Positions 15,930 to 24,443 of a stretch of DNA of 33,906 nt are shown in pieces. A program made the position numbers and the translations under genes. The notes under the pieces are model-generated. The model saw nothing but the letters and a program-made list of their open reading frames with translations, was not told where the DNA came from and did not search any database. The DNA comes from Faucicola tetraodonis (GTDB lineage: Bacteria > Pseudomonadota > Gammaproteobacteria > Pseudomonadales > Moraxellaceae): the NCBI GenBank assembly GCA_032017425.1, contig DALZPW010000015.1; one strand, given 5' to 3'. Position 1 is the stretch's first letter. Each line of letters opens with the position of its first letter.

Positions 15930-16853
15930 ATGACTAATATTGCCGAAAATCAAAATAAAGATAAAAATATCAATAAGCTAAAAGCACAACGACAAGCATA
16001 TTCTGAAGTAAAATTTTTAATGATAATAAGTCTTATCATTGGAGTAGTTGTACCATGTATAGTTTCATTTTTTACGTTTTTTATGAATAGTAATTATTTT
16101 TCATCTTTAATAGGATTTCAAAAACAAGATTTAGGGTATTTTTCTGCCCTAATTGGGATTATATCCACATTCTTTATTGAGTTATTGAGTAGGATTATTT
16201 TTTCTAATAAGGAACAAGCAGCTAAGATTCAGGAATGTTTTGATACAGATGTTTTTGATTTAGATTGGGATAATGTCGTTGTGGGAAGTCGTCCAGATAT
16301 AGGAATAATTGCTGAAAAAAGTAGTAAATTTGATAGAAAAAATCCTAACTATACTGGTTTTTATGACTGGTATACTCCTAAAGCTGCAAATTATACCTAT
16401 CCACATTCTATTGTATTATGTCAGCAACAAAATCTTTGCTGGGATAACTATTTAAGAAAACCACTCATTTATTATAGTTTTTTATCCTGTATAGGTATTA
16501 TTTTATTTATAATTATTTTAGGAACAGTTAATAATACAAATTTTAGAGACTTCTTAACTAATATTTTATCGCTTTTAATTCCAGTTATTCTATATTTTTA
16601 TAAATTAATAATAGAGCATAAAGATTCTATAAATGAGAATGAAAGGCTACAAACAATAAATGAACAGATGAGAGAAGATATTAGAAATAACTCATCTAAT
16701 GATGAAATAATTGCTAGATGCAGAATGATGCAATCATCTATTTACTCTTATAGGAAAAATGCTAGACCAATACCAAATTGGTTTCATAAAAAAACTAAAA
16801 ACAAGCAAGAAAATATTTCTAATATTAGGGTAGAAGACTTTATCGAATCTTAA
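15930..16853 (+). CDS. S-4TM family membrane effector of CBASS
   Basis: A 307-residue protein with four predicted membrane helices (about 29-52, 69-91, 179-200 and 209-228). It matches the S-4TM type (SMODS-associating four-transmembrane effector): INKLKAQRQAYSEVK before helix 1, EQAAKIQECFDTDVFDLDW after helix 2, then FYDWYTPKAANYTYPHSIVLCQQQNLCWDNYLRK, all recognisable family stretches. In the known model the effector senses the nucleotide made by the neighbouring CD-NTase and damages the inner membrane, killing the infected cell. The C-terminal 75 residues are charged and cytoplasmic. It is strongly AT-rich like its partner. No Cap2/Cap3-type accessory genes follow, so this is a minimal two-gene system. 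Confidence 0.87.
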   Translation: MTNIAENQNKDKNINKLKAQRQAYSEVKFLMIISLIIGVVVPCIVSFFTFFMNSNYFSSLIGFQKQDLGYFSALIGIISTFFIELLSRIIFSNKEQAAKIQECFDTDVFDLDWDNVVVGSRPDIGIIAEKSSKFDRKNPNYTGFYDWYTPKAANYTYPHSIVLCQQQNLCWDNYLRKPLIYYSFLSCIGIILFIIILGTVNNTNFRDFLTNILSLLIPVILYFYKLIIEHKDSINENERLQTINEQMREDIRNNSSNDEIIARCRMMQSSIYSYRKNARPIPNWFHKKTKNKQENISNIRVEDFIES

Positions 16854-16940
16854 ATATGTTAACAATAAAACTTCTTAATTTATAGAATAATAATATCCTC
16901 AGCTACTTTCAAGCTTCAAAGCTTTGGATAAACAATTTCA

Positions 16941-17043
16941 TTGGCTAGAGCGATTTTCATACACTATTTCAATAATAATCCCGTGATAAATCAACACAAA
17001 AACCGCCTTTAACCGTTGGTAGAAAATCGCTATGCTCTGCCAA
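16941..17043. repeat. Imperfect inverted repeat bounding a 100-bp element
   Basis: The left arm at 16941-16959 (TTGGCTAGAGCGATTTTC...) and the right arm at 17022-17043, read as reverse complement (TTGGCAGAGC-ATAGCGATTTTC), share a TTGGC-AGAG-AGCGATTTTC backbone with small indels. About 60 bases lie between. It is right at the junction between the AT-rich CBASS block and the ordinary chromosome. It could be the remnant of a mobile element end, a MITE-like element, or a transcript hairpin. There is no T-run, so an ordinary terminator is unlikely. Confidence 0.55.
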
Positions 17044-17066
17044 CTTTTCAATCAAAATCAAACTTT

Positions 17067-17432
17067 ATGTACGACTCCGTATTCCAAGACATCAAAACCC
17101 ATATCGTTAGCTACACAGGCTTAGAGCGAGATGCCCTACATATTTATGTCGGTATTGGGGTATTTCTTATCACAAGTCTAGTTTTTAAAAATCACCGCTA
17201 CCGCTGGTTTATCGCCTTATTCACGGTGATTGCTGCTGCCAGCATGGGTGAAGTGCTAGACAGACATGACCAGCTTATAATCGACAAGCATTGGTACTGG
17301 CAAGGCAGTGTGCATGATATAGTGAACACCTGCTTTTTCCCGACCCTTTTTACCTTGATACTTACCTTTACCCATTTTTTTGAGCGAAACTTTGAGCGAA
17401 ACATCGCCCAAGCTCATGGTTCAAAACGTTAA
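17067..17432 (+). CDS. Small VanZ-like membrane protein
   Basis: About 121 residues with three hydrophobic helices. The layout HIYVGIGVFLITSLVFK, then FIALFTVIAAASMGEVLDRHD, then DIVNTCFFPTLFTLILTF resembles the small VanZ-like membrane proteins, which have no firmly established function. The acidic GEVLDR and the HDIVNT segment are the most family-like parts. The frame is open back to a TTG at 17016, but the ATG at 17067 is the better start because the upstream part lies in the inverted-repeat element. No good ribosome site is seen at either. Base composition is back to the chromosome norm, so it is probably not part of the defence block. Confidence 0.6.
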   Translation: MYDSVFQDIKTHIVSYTGLERDALHIYVGIGVFLITSLVFKNHRYRWFIALFTVIAAASMGEVLDRHDQLIIDKHWYWQGSVHDIVNTCFFPTLFTLILTFTHFFERNFERNIAQAHGSKR

Positions 17433-17513
17433 TTGGCTATCAACTTTTAGCAAACTTTTGGTTCAATCTTGGCAAACTCAGCGATTCGGGGTAAAGTAAC
17501 CTCATTTTTCACA

Positions 17514-17598
17514 GTATTTCTAACACCCCAGTACTTTTAAAATCAGAGTGTTTTTAAAATCCCGGTACTTTTAAAATCACAGTATTTTAAAATTAGTT
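17514..17598. repeat. 17-bp tandem array upstream of dapC
   Basis: Five units with an exact 17-base period start at 17514, 17531, 17548, 17565 and 17582. The core GTACTTTTAAAATC is exact in units 2 and 4; units 1 and 5 are degenerate. The array ends about 12 bases before the dapC ATG, where the ribosome site is expected, and no Shine-Dalgarno sequence is visible there. Confidence 0.85.
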
Positions 17599-17609
17599 CT
17601 CTCGCATAT

Positions 17610-18836
17610 ATGGACAGCCAACCCCTTATGAATCCGCAATTACAGCTTTTGCATCCTTATCCGTTTGCCAAGATGGCAACCTTGCTACAAGGCATCACGC
17701 CAAACCCAGACTATGCCCCGATTAAACTGGGTATCGGTGAACCGCAGCACACGCCGCCACAGTTTGTGTTAGATGTCATCAAAGACAATCTGACTAAAAT
17801 CCAAAACTACCCCACCACCAACGGTTTGCCCGAGCTGCGCCAAGCGATTGCCGATTGGGTACAGCGCCGTTTTCAGGTCAAACAATTAAATGCCGACACC
17901 CAAGTGCTACCGGTGATGGGTACACGTGAGGCGCTATTTAGTTTTGTGCAAGCGGCATTTGACCGTGAGGATAGCAAACGACCTTACGTGGTAATGCCCA
18001 ATCCGTTTTATCAGATTTATGAAGGGGCGACGCTGCTCGCTGGTGGACAGCCGTATTTTGTCAATTGTACCGCCGACAATAACTTTGTCGGTGACTATGA
18101 CAGCGTGCCAAGCGAGGTTTGGGAGAAGACCCAACTGGTCTTTGTGTGCAGTCCAAACAATCCAACTGGCTCAGTGATGGATATGGCGCAGTGGCAACGT
18201 CTGGTTGAGCTATCGGATAAATACGGCTTTATCCTAGCCAGTGATGAGTGCTACAGTGAGCTATATTTTGAGGTGCCGCCGATTGGACTACTTGACGTCT
18301 GCGCCAAACTCGGACGCGATGATTTTGCCAATTGCGTGGTGTTTCATTCGCTGTCAAAACGCTCCAATCTACCTGGCATGCGCTCAGGATTTGTGGCAGG
18401 TGATGCCAAGCTACTAGCGCCGTATGCCCAGTACCGCACTTATCAAGGCTGCGCGATGCCGATTCATCATCAGCTCGCTTCGATTACCGCGTGGCAAGAT
18501 GAAGTCCATGTGGCAGAAAACCGCAAACTATATCGCCAAAAGTTTGATTTGTGGATGGACAAGCTGTCAGACAAATTACCGCTACGCCGCCCTGATGCCG
18601 GTTTTTATTTTTGGTTGCCGGTACAAGATGATGAGCAGTTTGTCAAAGTGATTTATGAACAGCTAAATATCCATGCGCTCGCAGGGCGTTACCTATCTCG
18701 CGATACGCCCCCATACCAAAACAACAGCGGTAACGCTGGCAAAAACCATGTGCGCATGGCATTGGTTGCAGATATCGCACAAAGCAGCGAGGCGATTGAC
18801 CGATTGCTGCGCTTAGACTTATCAAATTTGGTGTAA
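17610..18836 (+). CDS. dapC: Succinyldiaminopimelate aminotransferase DapC
   Basis: A PLP-dependent class I aminotransferase (408 residues) that converts N-succinyl-2-amino-6-ketopimelate into N-succinyl-LL-diaminopimelate, in the lysine and peptidoglycan pathway. Features: PIKLGIGEPQHTPP at the N-terminus, NYPTTNGLPELRQAI, SPNNPTGS (181-188), Asp212 in SDECYSELYF, and the Schiff-base lysine Lys250 in FHSLSKRSNLPGMRSGF. The latter motif is typical of the DapC type. ATGs at 17610 and 17628 are both possible. A general aspartate aminotransferase is the alternative, but the SLSKRSNLPGMRSGF pattern favours DapC. The gene stands alone between a repeat array and a bidirectional terminator. Confidence 0.9.
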   Translation: MDSQPLMNPQLQLLHPYPFAKMATLLQGITPNPDYAPIKLGIGEPQHTPPQFVLDVIKDNLTKIQNYPTTNGLPELRQAIADWVQRRFQVKQLNADTQVLPVMGTREALFSFVQAAFDREDSKRPYVVMPNPFYQIYEGATLLAGGQPYFVNCTADNNFVGDYDSVPSEVWEKTQLVFVCSPNNPTGSVMDMAQWQRLVELSDKYGFILASDECYSELYFEVPPIGLLDVCAKLGRDDFANCVVFHSLSKRSNLPGMRSGFVAGDAKLLAPYAQYRTYQGCAMPIHHQLASITAWQDEVHVAENRKLYRQKFDLWMDKLSDKLPLRRPDAGFYFWLPVQDDEQFVKVIYEQLNIHALAGRYLSRDTPPYQNNSGNAGKNHVRMALVADIAQSSEAIDRLLRLDLSNLV

Positions 18837-18844
18837 TTTTCCAT

Positions 18845-18877
18845 AAAAAAGTGATGGCTAGCTACCATCACTTTTTT
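18845..18877. terminator. Bidirectional terminator between dapC and the patatin gene
   Basis: A GTGATGG/CCATCAC stem with a 7-base loop, extended by A6 and T6 flanks, lies between the two convergent genes and would serve both strands. Confidence 0.92.
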
Positions 18878-18926
18878 TGACTTTTTGTAAGCCTTTAGCT
18901 TGTAAAGATTCAGCGTGCAACGACGG

Positions 18927-20336
18927 CTAGTCTTCAAGATTTTTTAGCAGGGTACTGACCTGTGCCAAGCGTTTGCGTTTTTGGTGGATATCATGGCTGA
19001 CAAAGATATCATCGGTCTCAGGTAGCATAAACCAATCTGGGTGGCGAAAAGTGTTCTCAATATCTTGTAAGCCACTTTCCCAGTGCTCTTGCATGGTCGA
19101 GCCGCTAAACTCATAGTCTTTATAGCCGCGCTCGTAAGTCTTTTTGTGATAAATCAGATGAATCACGTTTTTGACACCGACTTCTGTCATTTCGCGGGCT
19201 TTGTTGACGCACAGTTCTTCAACTTTATCAATTTTGGCATCGTCATCGATGATTTTGAGTAACTCTTTGATAAGGCGCGTATAACGCAGCTTTTGCGCCA
19301 TAAAGTCAGTAACCATGCGGGTTTTGCTGGAATATTGAATGTCTTTGATGCGCTCGTCAATCTCCATCATATTCTCTGGCACCGTGCCCTTGGCATTCCA
19401 CAAATCCACTTGGAAAATCAATTGCTTGAGGTGCTCTTCATGGCTTAAGATTTCATTGAGCGGCGTGTTGGACACCAATCCGCCATCCCAATAATACTCC
19501 CCATCAATCTCAACCGCTGGAAAACCTGGCGGCAGTGCGCCCGATGCGATAAAGTGATCGTAGTGCAGTTCTTCATTTTCATTGCTAAAAATGGCAAAGT
19601 TACCGTTTCGCACATTGACCGCAGACACCGACACTTTCATCCGATTGACGTCATTGACCAGTTTTAAGTCACAATAACGCTCAAGGGTCTCGCGCAGCTT
19701 GTCGGTGGTGTAATAGCTTAAGTGATTGGGGGTGGTGTCATACGGCACAAAATAACGCGGTTTAAAAAAACCACGCTGTCCTTCAATCATGGTTAGCCAA
19801 GCCTCAGTGGTAGATTCCATCACCCGCAGCTGCTGCTTTAAAAAGCCATTTTCAAATATCCATGGCATAAAATGGCTTACCATGTCAATCTTGCTAAGTT
19901 TATCTAGCTCATTGGCCGTTTGACGGTAGATGTTCAGCCCTGCAGGGGTGTAGTTACGATGGGTGATGGTGTTCCAAAACCCTTGCAGCGCCGCCAAGCG
20001 GTTCTCTGGACGGTTACCTGCGATGATGGCGGTATTGAGCGCGCCGATTGAAATACCTGAGATACAGTCGATTTTGATGCCTTGTTTATGCAGTCCTTCA
20101 TAAATCCCTGCTTGGTAGGCACCAAGCGCACCGCCACCTTGCAGCAGCAACGACACGCTATCGTATTGTTTGACCAATTCTTTGAGCGGTGGCGTGCCTT
20201 GTGGGGTGGGTTGATTGGGGTTTGTGTTTGGTGGCTCTATCGCCGTGATTGGTGATGAAGTATCAGTTACCGGCTGGGGTGGTTGTGCAGGTGTGGAAAT
20301 GGTTTTTCTAGTTGACATAATAATCTCATCATCCAT
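18927..20336 (-). CDS. Patatin-like phospholipase (DUF3734 type)
   Basis: A 469-residue lipid acyl hydrolase. The oxyanion loop QGGGALGAYQAGIYEGL, the nucleophile elbow GISIGALN (Ser of GXSXG) and the catalytic Asp in DGGLVSNTPL form the Ser-Asp dyad of patatins. The C-terminal half, with YERGYKDYEFSG, RHPDWFMLP and similar stretches, has the layout of the DUF3734-containing subgroup, which is common in Moraxellaceae and pseudomonads. The N-terminal 45 residues are a Pro/Thr-rich tail; no signal peptide is visible, so it is probably cytoplasmic. An internal ATG at residue 7 has a weak GAG box and is an equally good start. The substrate is unknown. Confidence 0.9.
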   Translation of the reverse strand: MDDEIIMSTRKTISTPAQPPQPVTDTSSPITAIEPPNTNPNQPTPQGTPPLKELVKQYDSVSLLLQGGGALGAYQAGIYEGLHKQGIKIDCISGISIGALNTAIIAGNRPENRLAALQGFWNTITHRNYTPAGLNIYRQTANELDKLSKIDMVSHFMPWIFENGFLKQQLRVMESTTEAWLTMIEGQRGFFKPRYFVPYDTTPNHLSYYTTDKLRETLERYCDLKLVNDVNRMKVSVSAVNVRNGNFAIFSNENEELHYDHFIASGALPPGFPAVEIDGEYYWDGGLVSNTPLNEILSHEEHLKQLIFQVDLWNAKGTVPENMMEIDERIKDIQYSSKTRMVTDFMAQKLRYTRLIKELLKIIDDDAKIDKVEELCVNKAREMTEVGVKNVIHLIYHKKTYERGYKDYEFSGSTMQEHWESGLQDIENTFRHPDWFMLPETDDIFVSHDIHQKRKRLAQVSTLLKNLED

Positions 20337-20694
20337 AAATATATTGTTTTTTTATCTAGTATAGAAGATATATCACTCAAGTATTGTAGCAAGATTTTAT
20401 AGCGACAAAATGATGTATGTGTGAATTTTTTTAGGATTTTGTCATTCATGAGCCTTTGATTAAATATCTACATTGTTTCAAGGTGAATACGTGCAATTTT
20501 AAAAAACTGACTTATAGTAAAAAAAGCGGCTCAATCATTGTTGTATTTAGAACGTAGGTATTTAGAGCGGAGATATTTGAAGCCTAAATTCTGGAGCCTA
20601 AATTCTGGAGCTTAGATATTTAGAGCCTATGCGCTACGCCCGTATCTTTTTAGCTAACAATTTGCCGTTTAAAATTTACCGTTCAAATGGACAG
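20337..20694. other. Intergenic region upstream of the patatin gene
   Basis: 358 bp without a credible gene. It holds two neighbouring short tandem arrays: TATTTAGA-like units of 15 bases at 20544-20573, and an exact 14-bp duplication (AGCCTAAATTCTGG) at 20581-20608. It should also contain the patatin promoter and the end of the nudix transcript, but no strong hairpin terminator is evident. Confidence 0.6.
20544..20608. repeat. Composite short tandem array (15-bp and 14-bp units)
   Basis: Two 15-base units with a shared TATTTAGA start (20544, 20559) run into TATTTGA at 20574, then two exact 14-base units AGCCTAAATTCTGG at 20581 and 20595. A further TATTTAGAGCCTA lies at 20617-20629. The whole looks like a field of interleaved slippage products. 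Confidence 0.7.
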
Positions 20695-21255
20695 TTAATC
20701 GCCCAAATGCACGTCTTTGACAATCACTTGCTGATGGATGGGGAAATTACCGAGCGTCGCCCCTGCTTTGCGGTCAGCAAAATAATGTTGCAGTGTTTCA
20801 ATGACATTTTGGAACGCCAAGTCTTCCCAAGGAATGTCTTCTTCGGCAAACAGCGCGCATTCTAGACTCTCGATGCCCACCCCAAATTTGCCATCTTTGA
20901 GCGAGCCGATAAACATCACATGAATCTGTCCGATATCGGGTATGTCGTATAGACAATATAACTCTAATGCACTACCGATAGCTTCGGCTTCTTCAAAACA
21001 CTCACGATTGCCGCCATCTTTCATGGTCTCGCCAAGCTCCATAAAGCCTGCGGGCAACGTCCAATAACCATGACGCGGTTCAATCGCGCGGCGACAGAGC
21101 AAAACTTTATCTTCATGGATGAGTAAACAGCCATTGATGACTTTGGGATTTTCGTAATGGATGTAGCCACAAGACGGACACACGATGCGCGGACGACTGT
21201 CCATCGGTGGGATTTTGGTTTCGGCTAGATGACCGCATTGCAGGCAGTAAGGCAT
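20695..21255 (-). CDS. NUDIX hydrolase with N-terminal zinc ribbon
   Basis: A 186-residue NUDIX hydrolase. Cys4 and Cys7 (CLQC) with Cys26 and Cys29 (CPSC) make a small zinc ribbon. The nudix box runs through GFMELGETMKDGGNRECFEE, with glutamates in the usual catalytic places and a variant EEAEA in place of EEXGU that is common in the ADP-ribose/NADH-pyrophosphatase-like ribbon subgroup. The likely job is cleavage of a nucleoside diphosphate derivative in the cytoplasm; the substrate is unknown. AGGAAAA lies before the ATG. It is followed on the same strand by the patatin gene, after a 358-bp gap with repeats. Confidence 0.88.
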   Translation of the reverse strand: MPYCLQCGHLAETKIPPMDSRPRIVCPSCGYIHYENPKVINGCLLIHEDKVLLCRRAIEPRHGYWTLPAGFMELGETMKDGGNRECFEEAEAIGSALELYCLYDIPDIGQIHVMFIGSLKDGKFGVGIESLECALFAEEDIPWEDLAFQNVIETLQHYFADRKAGATLGNFPIHQQVIVKDVHLGD

Positions 21256-21614
21256 GGTATTTTCCTATTATTTTTATGTTTTGTAAGGTGAAAGTCGTTT
21301 TAAGTATGGTAGCATTGATTGCAGGTTTTTACATGGTAAAAATGAGTTGAGCAGCCGATTATGAGAAAGTTTAGCTAAATATTTAACTTGGTATCTAGCT
21401 TGATGTTTAGCTAGGTATTAAGTTTGGGATTATTAGCAGGTTGTAACGCGCCGCATACCCAGCCTAGTATGCTAAAACCTGTCTCAGCTATGCCAGCTTT
21501 ACCGCTTGGTAGTGAGATCGACAATAGACAATGAGTTTTAGATAAATTCGGTCAACTTAAAGCGCCCTATAAACATTGCGAAATTGCCCATTAAATTTTG
21601 ATGAATTAAAAAAT
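21256..21614. other. Divergent intergenic region between two NUDIX genes
   Basis: 359 bp without a gene. It has an imperfect, roughly 36-bp repeated stretch with TTTAGCTA at about 21369 and 21405, each followed by TATT-AA-TTGG-like sequence. Divergent promoters for both NUDIX genes should be here, but I cannot point to convincing boxes. Confidence 0.45.
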
Positions 21615-22214
21615 ATGTCCACAACTAGATTTCAAAGTCCCTTACTGACCCAACTGGCAGAGCGAATCGCAAAACTGCCATTCGACCCCACGCCGCAGCC
21701 GTATTCGGTACTCATCGCCATTACCAATGAAGCTGAGCCAAAAATTTTGTACTCGTTGCGCGCTTCGGATATGCGAGAACATGCCGGCGAAGTATCATTT
21801 GCAGGTGGCAGACGCGAAGACACGGACGATAGCAACCAAGCTACCGCGTTACGAGAAACGCATGAGGAAACGGGTATTCATCCCAGTCAAGTGACTGTGT
21901 TGGGCGAATTGCCACTACAATTTGCCAAAAGCGGCAGACCTGTCAAGCCGATTGTAGGGGTAATACCACCCAGTGTTAACCTTGTGCCAGAGATGTGCGA
22001 AATTGCAAGGCTATTTTGGGCGGATTTAGCCACGCTCATTCACCAGCCGACCATCGATTATGCGTATGATTTGGGTCGCCAAGTGATGGTATCACCCAGC
22101 TTTATCATTGATGGCGAGACCGTATGGGGCTTGACTGGGCGCATCACCGCAAGCCTACTGGAAATAGGATTTGACCGCCAGATTGATTGGTATTTTAATG
22201 TTCACGATAAATAG
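21615..22214 (+). CDS. CoA pyrophosphatase-like NUDIX hydrolase
   Basis: A NUDIX protein of about 199 residues of the NudL/CoA-pyrophosphatase type, which splits coenzyme A into 4'-phosphopantetheine and 3',5'-ADP. The specific upstream motif is present as YSLRASDMREHAGEVSFAGG, followed directly by the nudix box GRREDTDDSNQATALRETHEE-TGI. The frame opens with a TTG at 21576, but the ATG at 21615 starts closer to the family norm. It runs convergent into dacB with only 19 bp between the stops. The family call is sound; the exact substrate is inferred. Confidence 0.88.
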   Translation: MSTTRFQSPLLTQLAERIAKLPFDPTPQPYSVLIAITNEAEPKILYSLRASDMREHAGEVSFAGGRREDTDDSNQATALRETHEETGIHPSQVTVLGELPLQFAKSGRPVKPIVGVIPPSVNLVPEMCEIARLFWADLATLIHQPTIDYAYDLGRQVMVSPSFIIDGETVWGLTGRITASLLEIGFDRQIDWYFNVHDK

Positions 22215-22233
22215 CCAATCAACCACAAACCAA

Positions 22234-24048
22234 TTACTGCAGCGCTGTCCACGCTAGCATTTCATCGAGCACGGCTTTGGCATTGCTATTATTTTTGACA
22301 TTGTCGGCATTAATCATCCCAACCACTGCATACCATTTTCCTGATTTGCCTTGAACATAGCCTGCCATACTGGTGACATTATCGAGCGTGCCTGTTTTGA
22401 TCCAAGCATGCCCAATGGCAGGGTTATTTGGCTGGCGCAGTTTGAGCGCTTTGATGGTACCCGACTCGCCTGCCACGCCCAACGAATCACGATAAACCGT
22501 AAAATTGGGTGAATGATAGGCGAGAGTTAGCAGCGCTAACATGCTATTGGGCGCCACGCGGCAATCTCGGCATAAACCTGAGGCTCTAGTCATCACAGGG
22601 GGCTGAGCTTGGGGCAGCTTTTGTTGCCACCACTGGTGGATGTAGGCAAAGGTTTTTGGATAAGTGCTGATACGCTGCTTGTCGGCATACAGCGGTAGCG
22701 ACAAGGCGATTTGTTCCGTCATCACATTGTTGGAGTGCTGATTGATGTCTTTGATTTGTTCGTGCAATGGATTGGAGGCGACATAGCCCACCAATTTTGG
22801 GGTCAAGGGTTTGCCAAAGTATTTTAGGTATAAGCGAATATACCAAGGTAGCGCTTGCGGTATCGCCTTGGCTTGCTGCATATAGGGCACTGCAGGGTTG
22901 GCAAATTCAATATTCCCTGTAAAGTTTGGCAAGATTTTTTGCCAGTCAGCGATGATTTGTTGTTTGACCAGTACATCCCCATCAGGAAACGTCAGATAGC
23001 GCTTTTGCTCACCACAAAAGGCGGACGCGGTTTGGTGAAAGCTCAATCCTGTAGACGTCAATGTCCCAATCCAATCATCTTGGCTGCTATTGCAAGGCGC
23101 TTGACTGGCTTTAAGTGTTGTAGGCATAGTAAAGTTTGCCAGCGCAGGCTTTAGGATGACCTGATACGCCGCGACGTCTTTGGGATTAATCGAAGGTTTG
23201 CTTTGGATTTGCTCAAGATTTGCCGCTTCGTTATAAAGGTCAGATGTGTTCGAAGTAGTAGCACTGCTACCACTAGCGGATGCCTTAGCAGGTTTGATAG
23301 CTGCTATTGCATTAGGTTTTGCTATTGGCACCAAATCCACTTCCACCGTACCAAAATTGGTTAACAAAGCATTGGGCTGGGCATTATAAGGGCGTAACCC
23401 TTTACCATCAAACGCATTAACATCAAAATCCACCCCTTGAAACTGCTGATTATCGATGATTAAATTGCCTTGTACTTGCTTAATACCCTGTGCTTTGATC
23501 ATGGCAAGCAGCTGGTACAAGCGCTCGTTTTCCAGTTTTGGGTCGCCACTGCCCTGCACAATCACATCACCATAAAGCGTGCCTTTCCACACAAAACCAT
23601 GCTGATACAATTTGGTTTGCCAAACAAAGTCTTTGCCCAAACTATCAAGCGACACATAAGTGGGAATCAGTTTTTGCGTAGATGCAGGGGTACGTGGCAC
23701 ATCAGCGTTATAACTAAACAAAGGCTTTTGGGGCGCAGTCGATGCTACATTTTGTGCATTGTCCGTTAGCGGTTGTACCACCATGCTCAGGCTATCGGTC
23801 GGAATATTGGCTTGGGCAAGTTTGGCCTGAATCGTTTCAGGTAGCTTGTTGACTGGATCGCGCTGCCCCATGACTGCATGGCTTTGCTTGGTCACCGAAT
23901 CAGTGAGTATTGGCGGCTGGACTTGTGTGGTATCTGACGTATGACCCACCAAGGACAGACAAGCCATCCATAGCAATAAACCCGTTTTTAAAGACAATAA
24001 TTGAGTAGCGCAGGTTTGCAGACCCACGGATTGGCGCGAATTTTTCAT
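22234..24048 (-). CDS. dacB: D-Ala-D-Ala carboxypeptidase/endopeptidase, PBP4 type (DacB)
   Basis: A low-molecular-mass penicillin-binding protein of the S13 class in the periplasm, trimming and opening peptidoglycan cross-links. The three active-site motifs are SxxK (STQK, Ser123), SxN (SNN at 439-441) and KTG (551-553). At 604 residues it is larger than many DacBs. The region before SxxK is about 60 residues longer than usual, and a Ser/Ala-rich stretch (about 255-275) sits in the inserted domains. A long signal peptide (about residues 1-37, hydrophobic LLLWMACLSLVG) precedes the mature part. No ribosome site is obvious. A 15-bp tandem repeat lies immediately upstream. Confidence 0.93.
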   Translation of the reverse strand: MKNSRQSVGLQTCATQLLSLKTGLLLWMACLSLVGHTSDTTQVQPPILTDSVTKQSHAVMGQRDPVNKLPETIQAKLAQANIPTDSLSMVVQPLTDNAQNVASTAPQKPLFSYNADVPRTPASTQKLIPTYVSLDSLGKDFVWQTKLYQHGFVWKGTLYGDVIVQGSGDPKLENERLYQLLAMIKAQGIKQVQGNLIIDNQQFQGVDFDVNAFDGKGLRPYNAQPNALLTNFGTVEVDLVPIAKPNAIAAIKPAKASASGSSATTSNTSDLYNEAANLEQIQSKPSINPKDVAAYQVILKPALANFTMPTTLKASQAPCNSSQDDWIGTLTSTGLSFHQTASAFCGEQKRYLTFPDGDVLVKQQIIADWQKILPNFTGNIEFANPAVPYMQQAKAIPQALPWYIRLYLKYFGKPLTPKLVGYVASNPLHEQIKDINQHSNNVMTEQIALSLPLYADKQRISTYPKTFAYIHQWWQQKLPQAQPPVMTRASGLCRDCRVAPNSMLALLTLAYHSPNFTVYRDSLGVAGESGTIKALKLRQPNNPAIGHAWIKTGTLDNVTSMAGYVQGKSGKWYAVVGMINADNVKNNSNAKAVLDEMLAWTALQ

Positions 24049-24093
24049 AACAACAGCAACAATGTGACGAATCTATACTAGGTATCGAATCTT

Positions 24094-24122
24094 ATTAGGC
24101 AAAAATAAATTAGGCAAAATAA
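24094..24122. repeat. 15-bp tandem repeat upstream of dacB
   Basis: ATTAGGCAAAAATAA (24094-24108) is followed directly by ATTAGGCAAAATAA (24109-24122). The array ends about 45 bases upstream of the dacB ATG. Confidence 0.7.
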
Positions 24123-24349
24123 GCTGCCACCTTATCGCTTTTTGCCATAAAAATCCACTGGATTTCATAGCAAATCGGCTAAAATTAAGGCATTTAGACA
24201 AACTGCCGTAGCCTTCTGTTGCAATTCTCTACATTTCAATTTTTAGATATTTGCTAAACTGTCGCCTAATTGCCACATTGCAGTCACTGCTATTGCCGAC
24301 TCAAACTTCAGTTGAGGATTCTTACCCCATTGATTTGGGTGAAAAAATT

Positions 24350-24443
24350 ATTTAGATTAAAATCATTTAGGTTAACAAGTGATTTATATTAAAGTTATTT
24401 AGATTAAAGCTATTTAGATTAAAAAATTATTTAGGTTAAAAAA
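24350..24443. repeat. Six-unit ATTTAG-N-TTAA array upstream of a lipoprotein gene
   Basis: Units of 15-17 bases start at 24350, 24365, 24382, 24397, 24412 and 24429, with core ATTTAGATTAAA or ATTTAGGTTAA (unit 3 has ATTTATATTAA). The array ends 5 bases before the lipoprotein start codon, so it covers the place where the ribosome site and probably the promoter should be. Confidence 0.85.

Noticed and set aside
16860..17066. Insertion sequence at the right edge of the accessory block
   Set aside because: Only an imperfect inverted repeat is seen; no transposase fragment and no recognisable target duplication.
17514..17598. CRISPR array or replication iterons
   Set aside because: Units are directly adjacent with no spacers, and there is no Rep or Cas gene nearby; it is a simple tandem repeat.
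21256..21614. tRNA or small RNA gene in the intergenic spacer
   Set aside because: No cloverleaf arms, no terminator-like hairpin and no conserved TTCGA-type loop could be found by eye.
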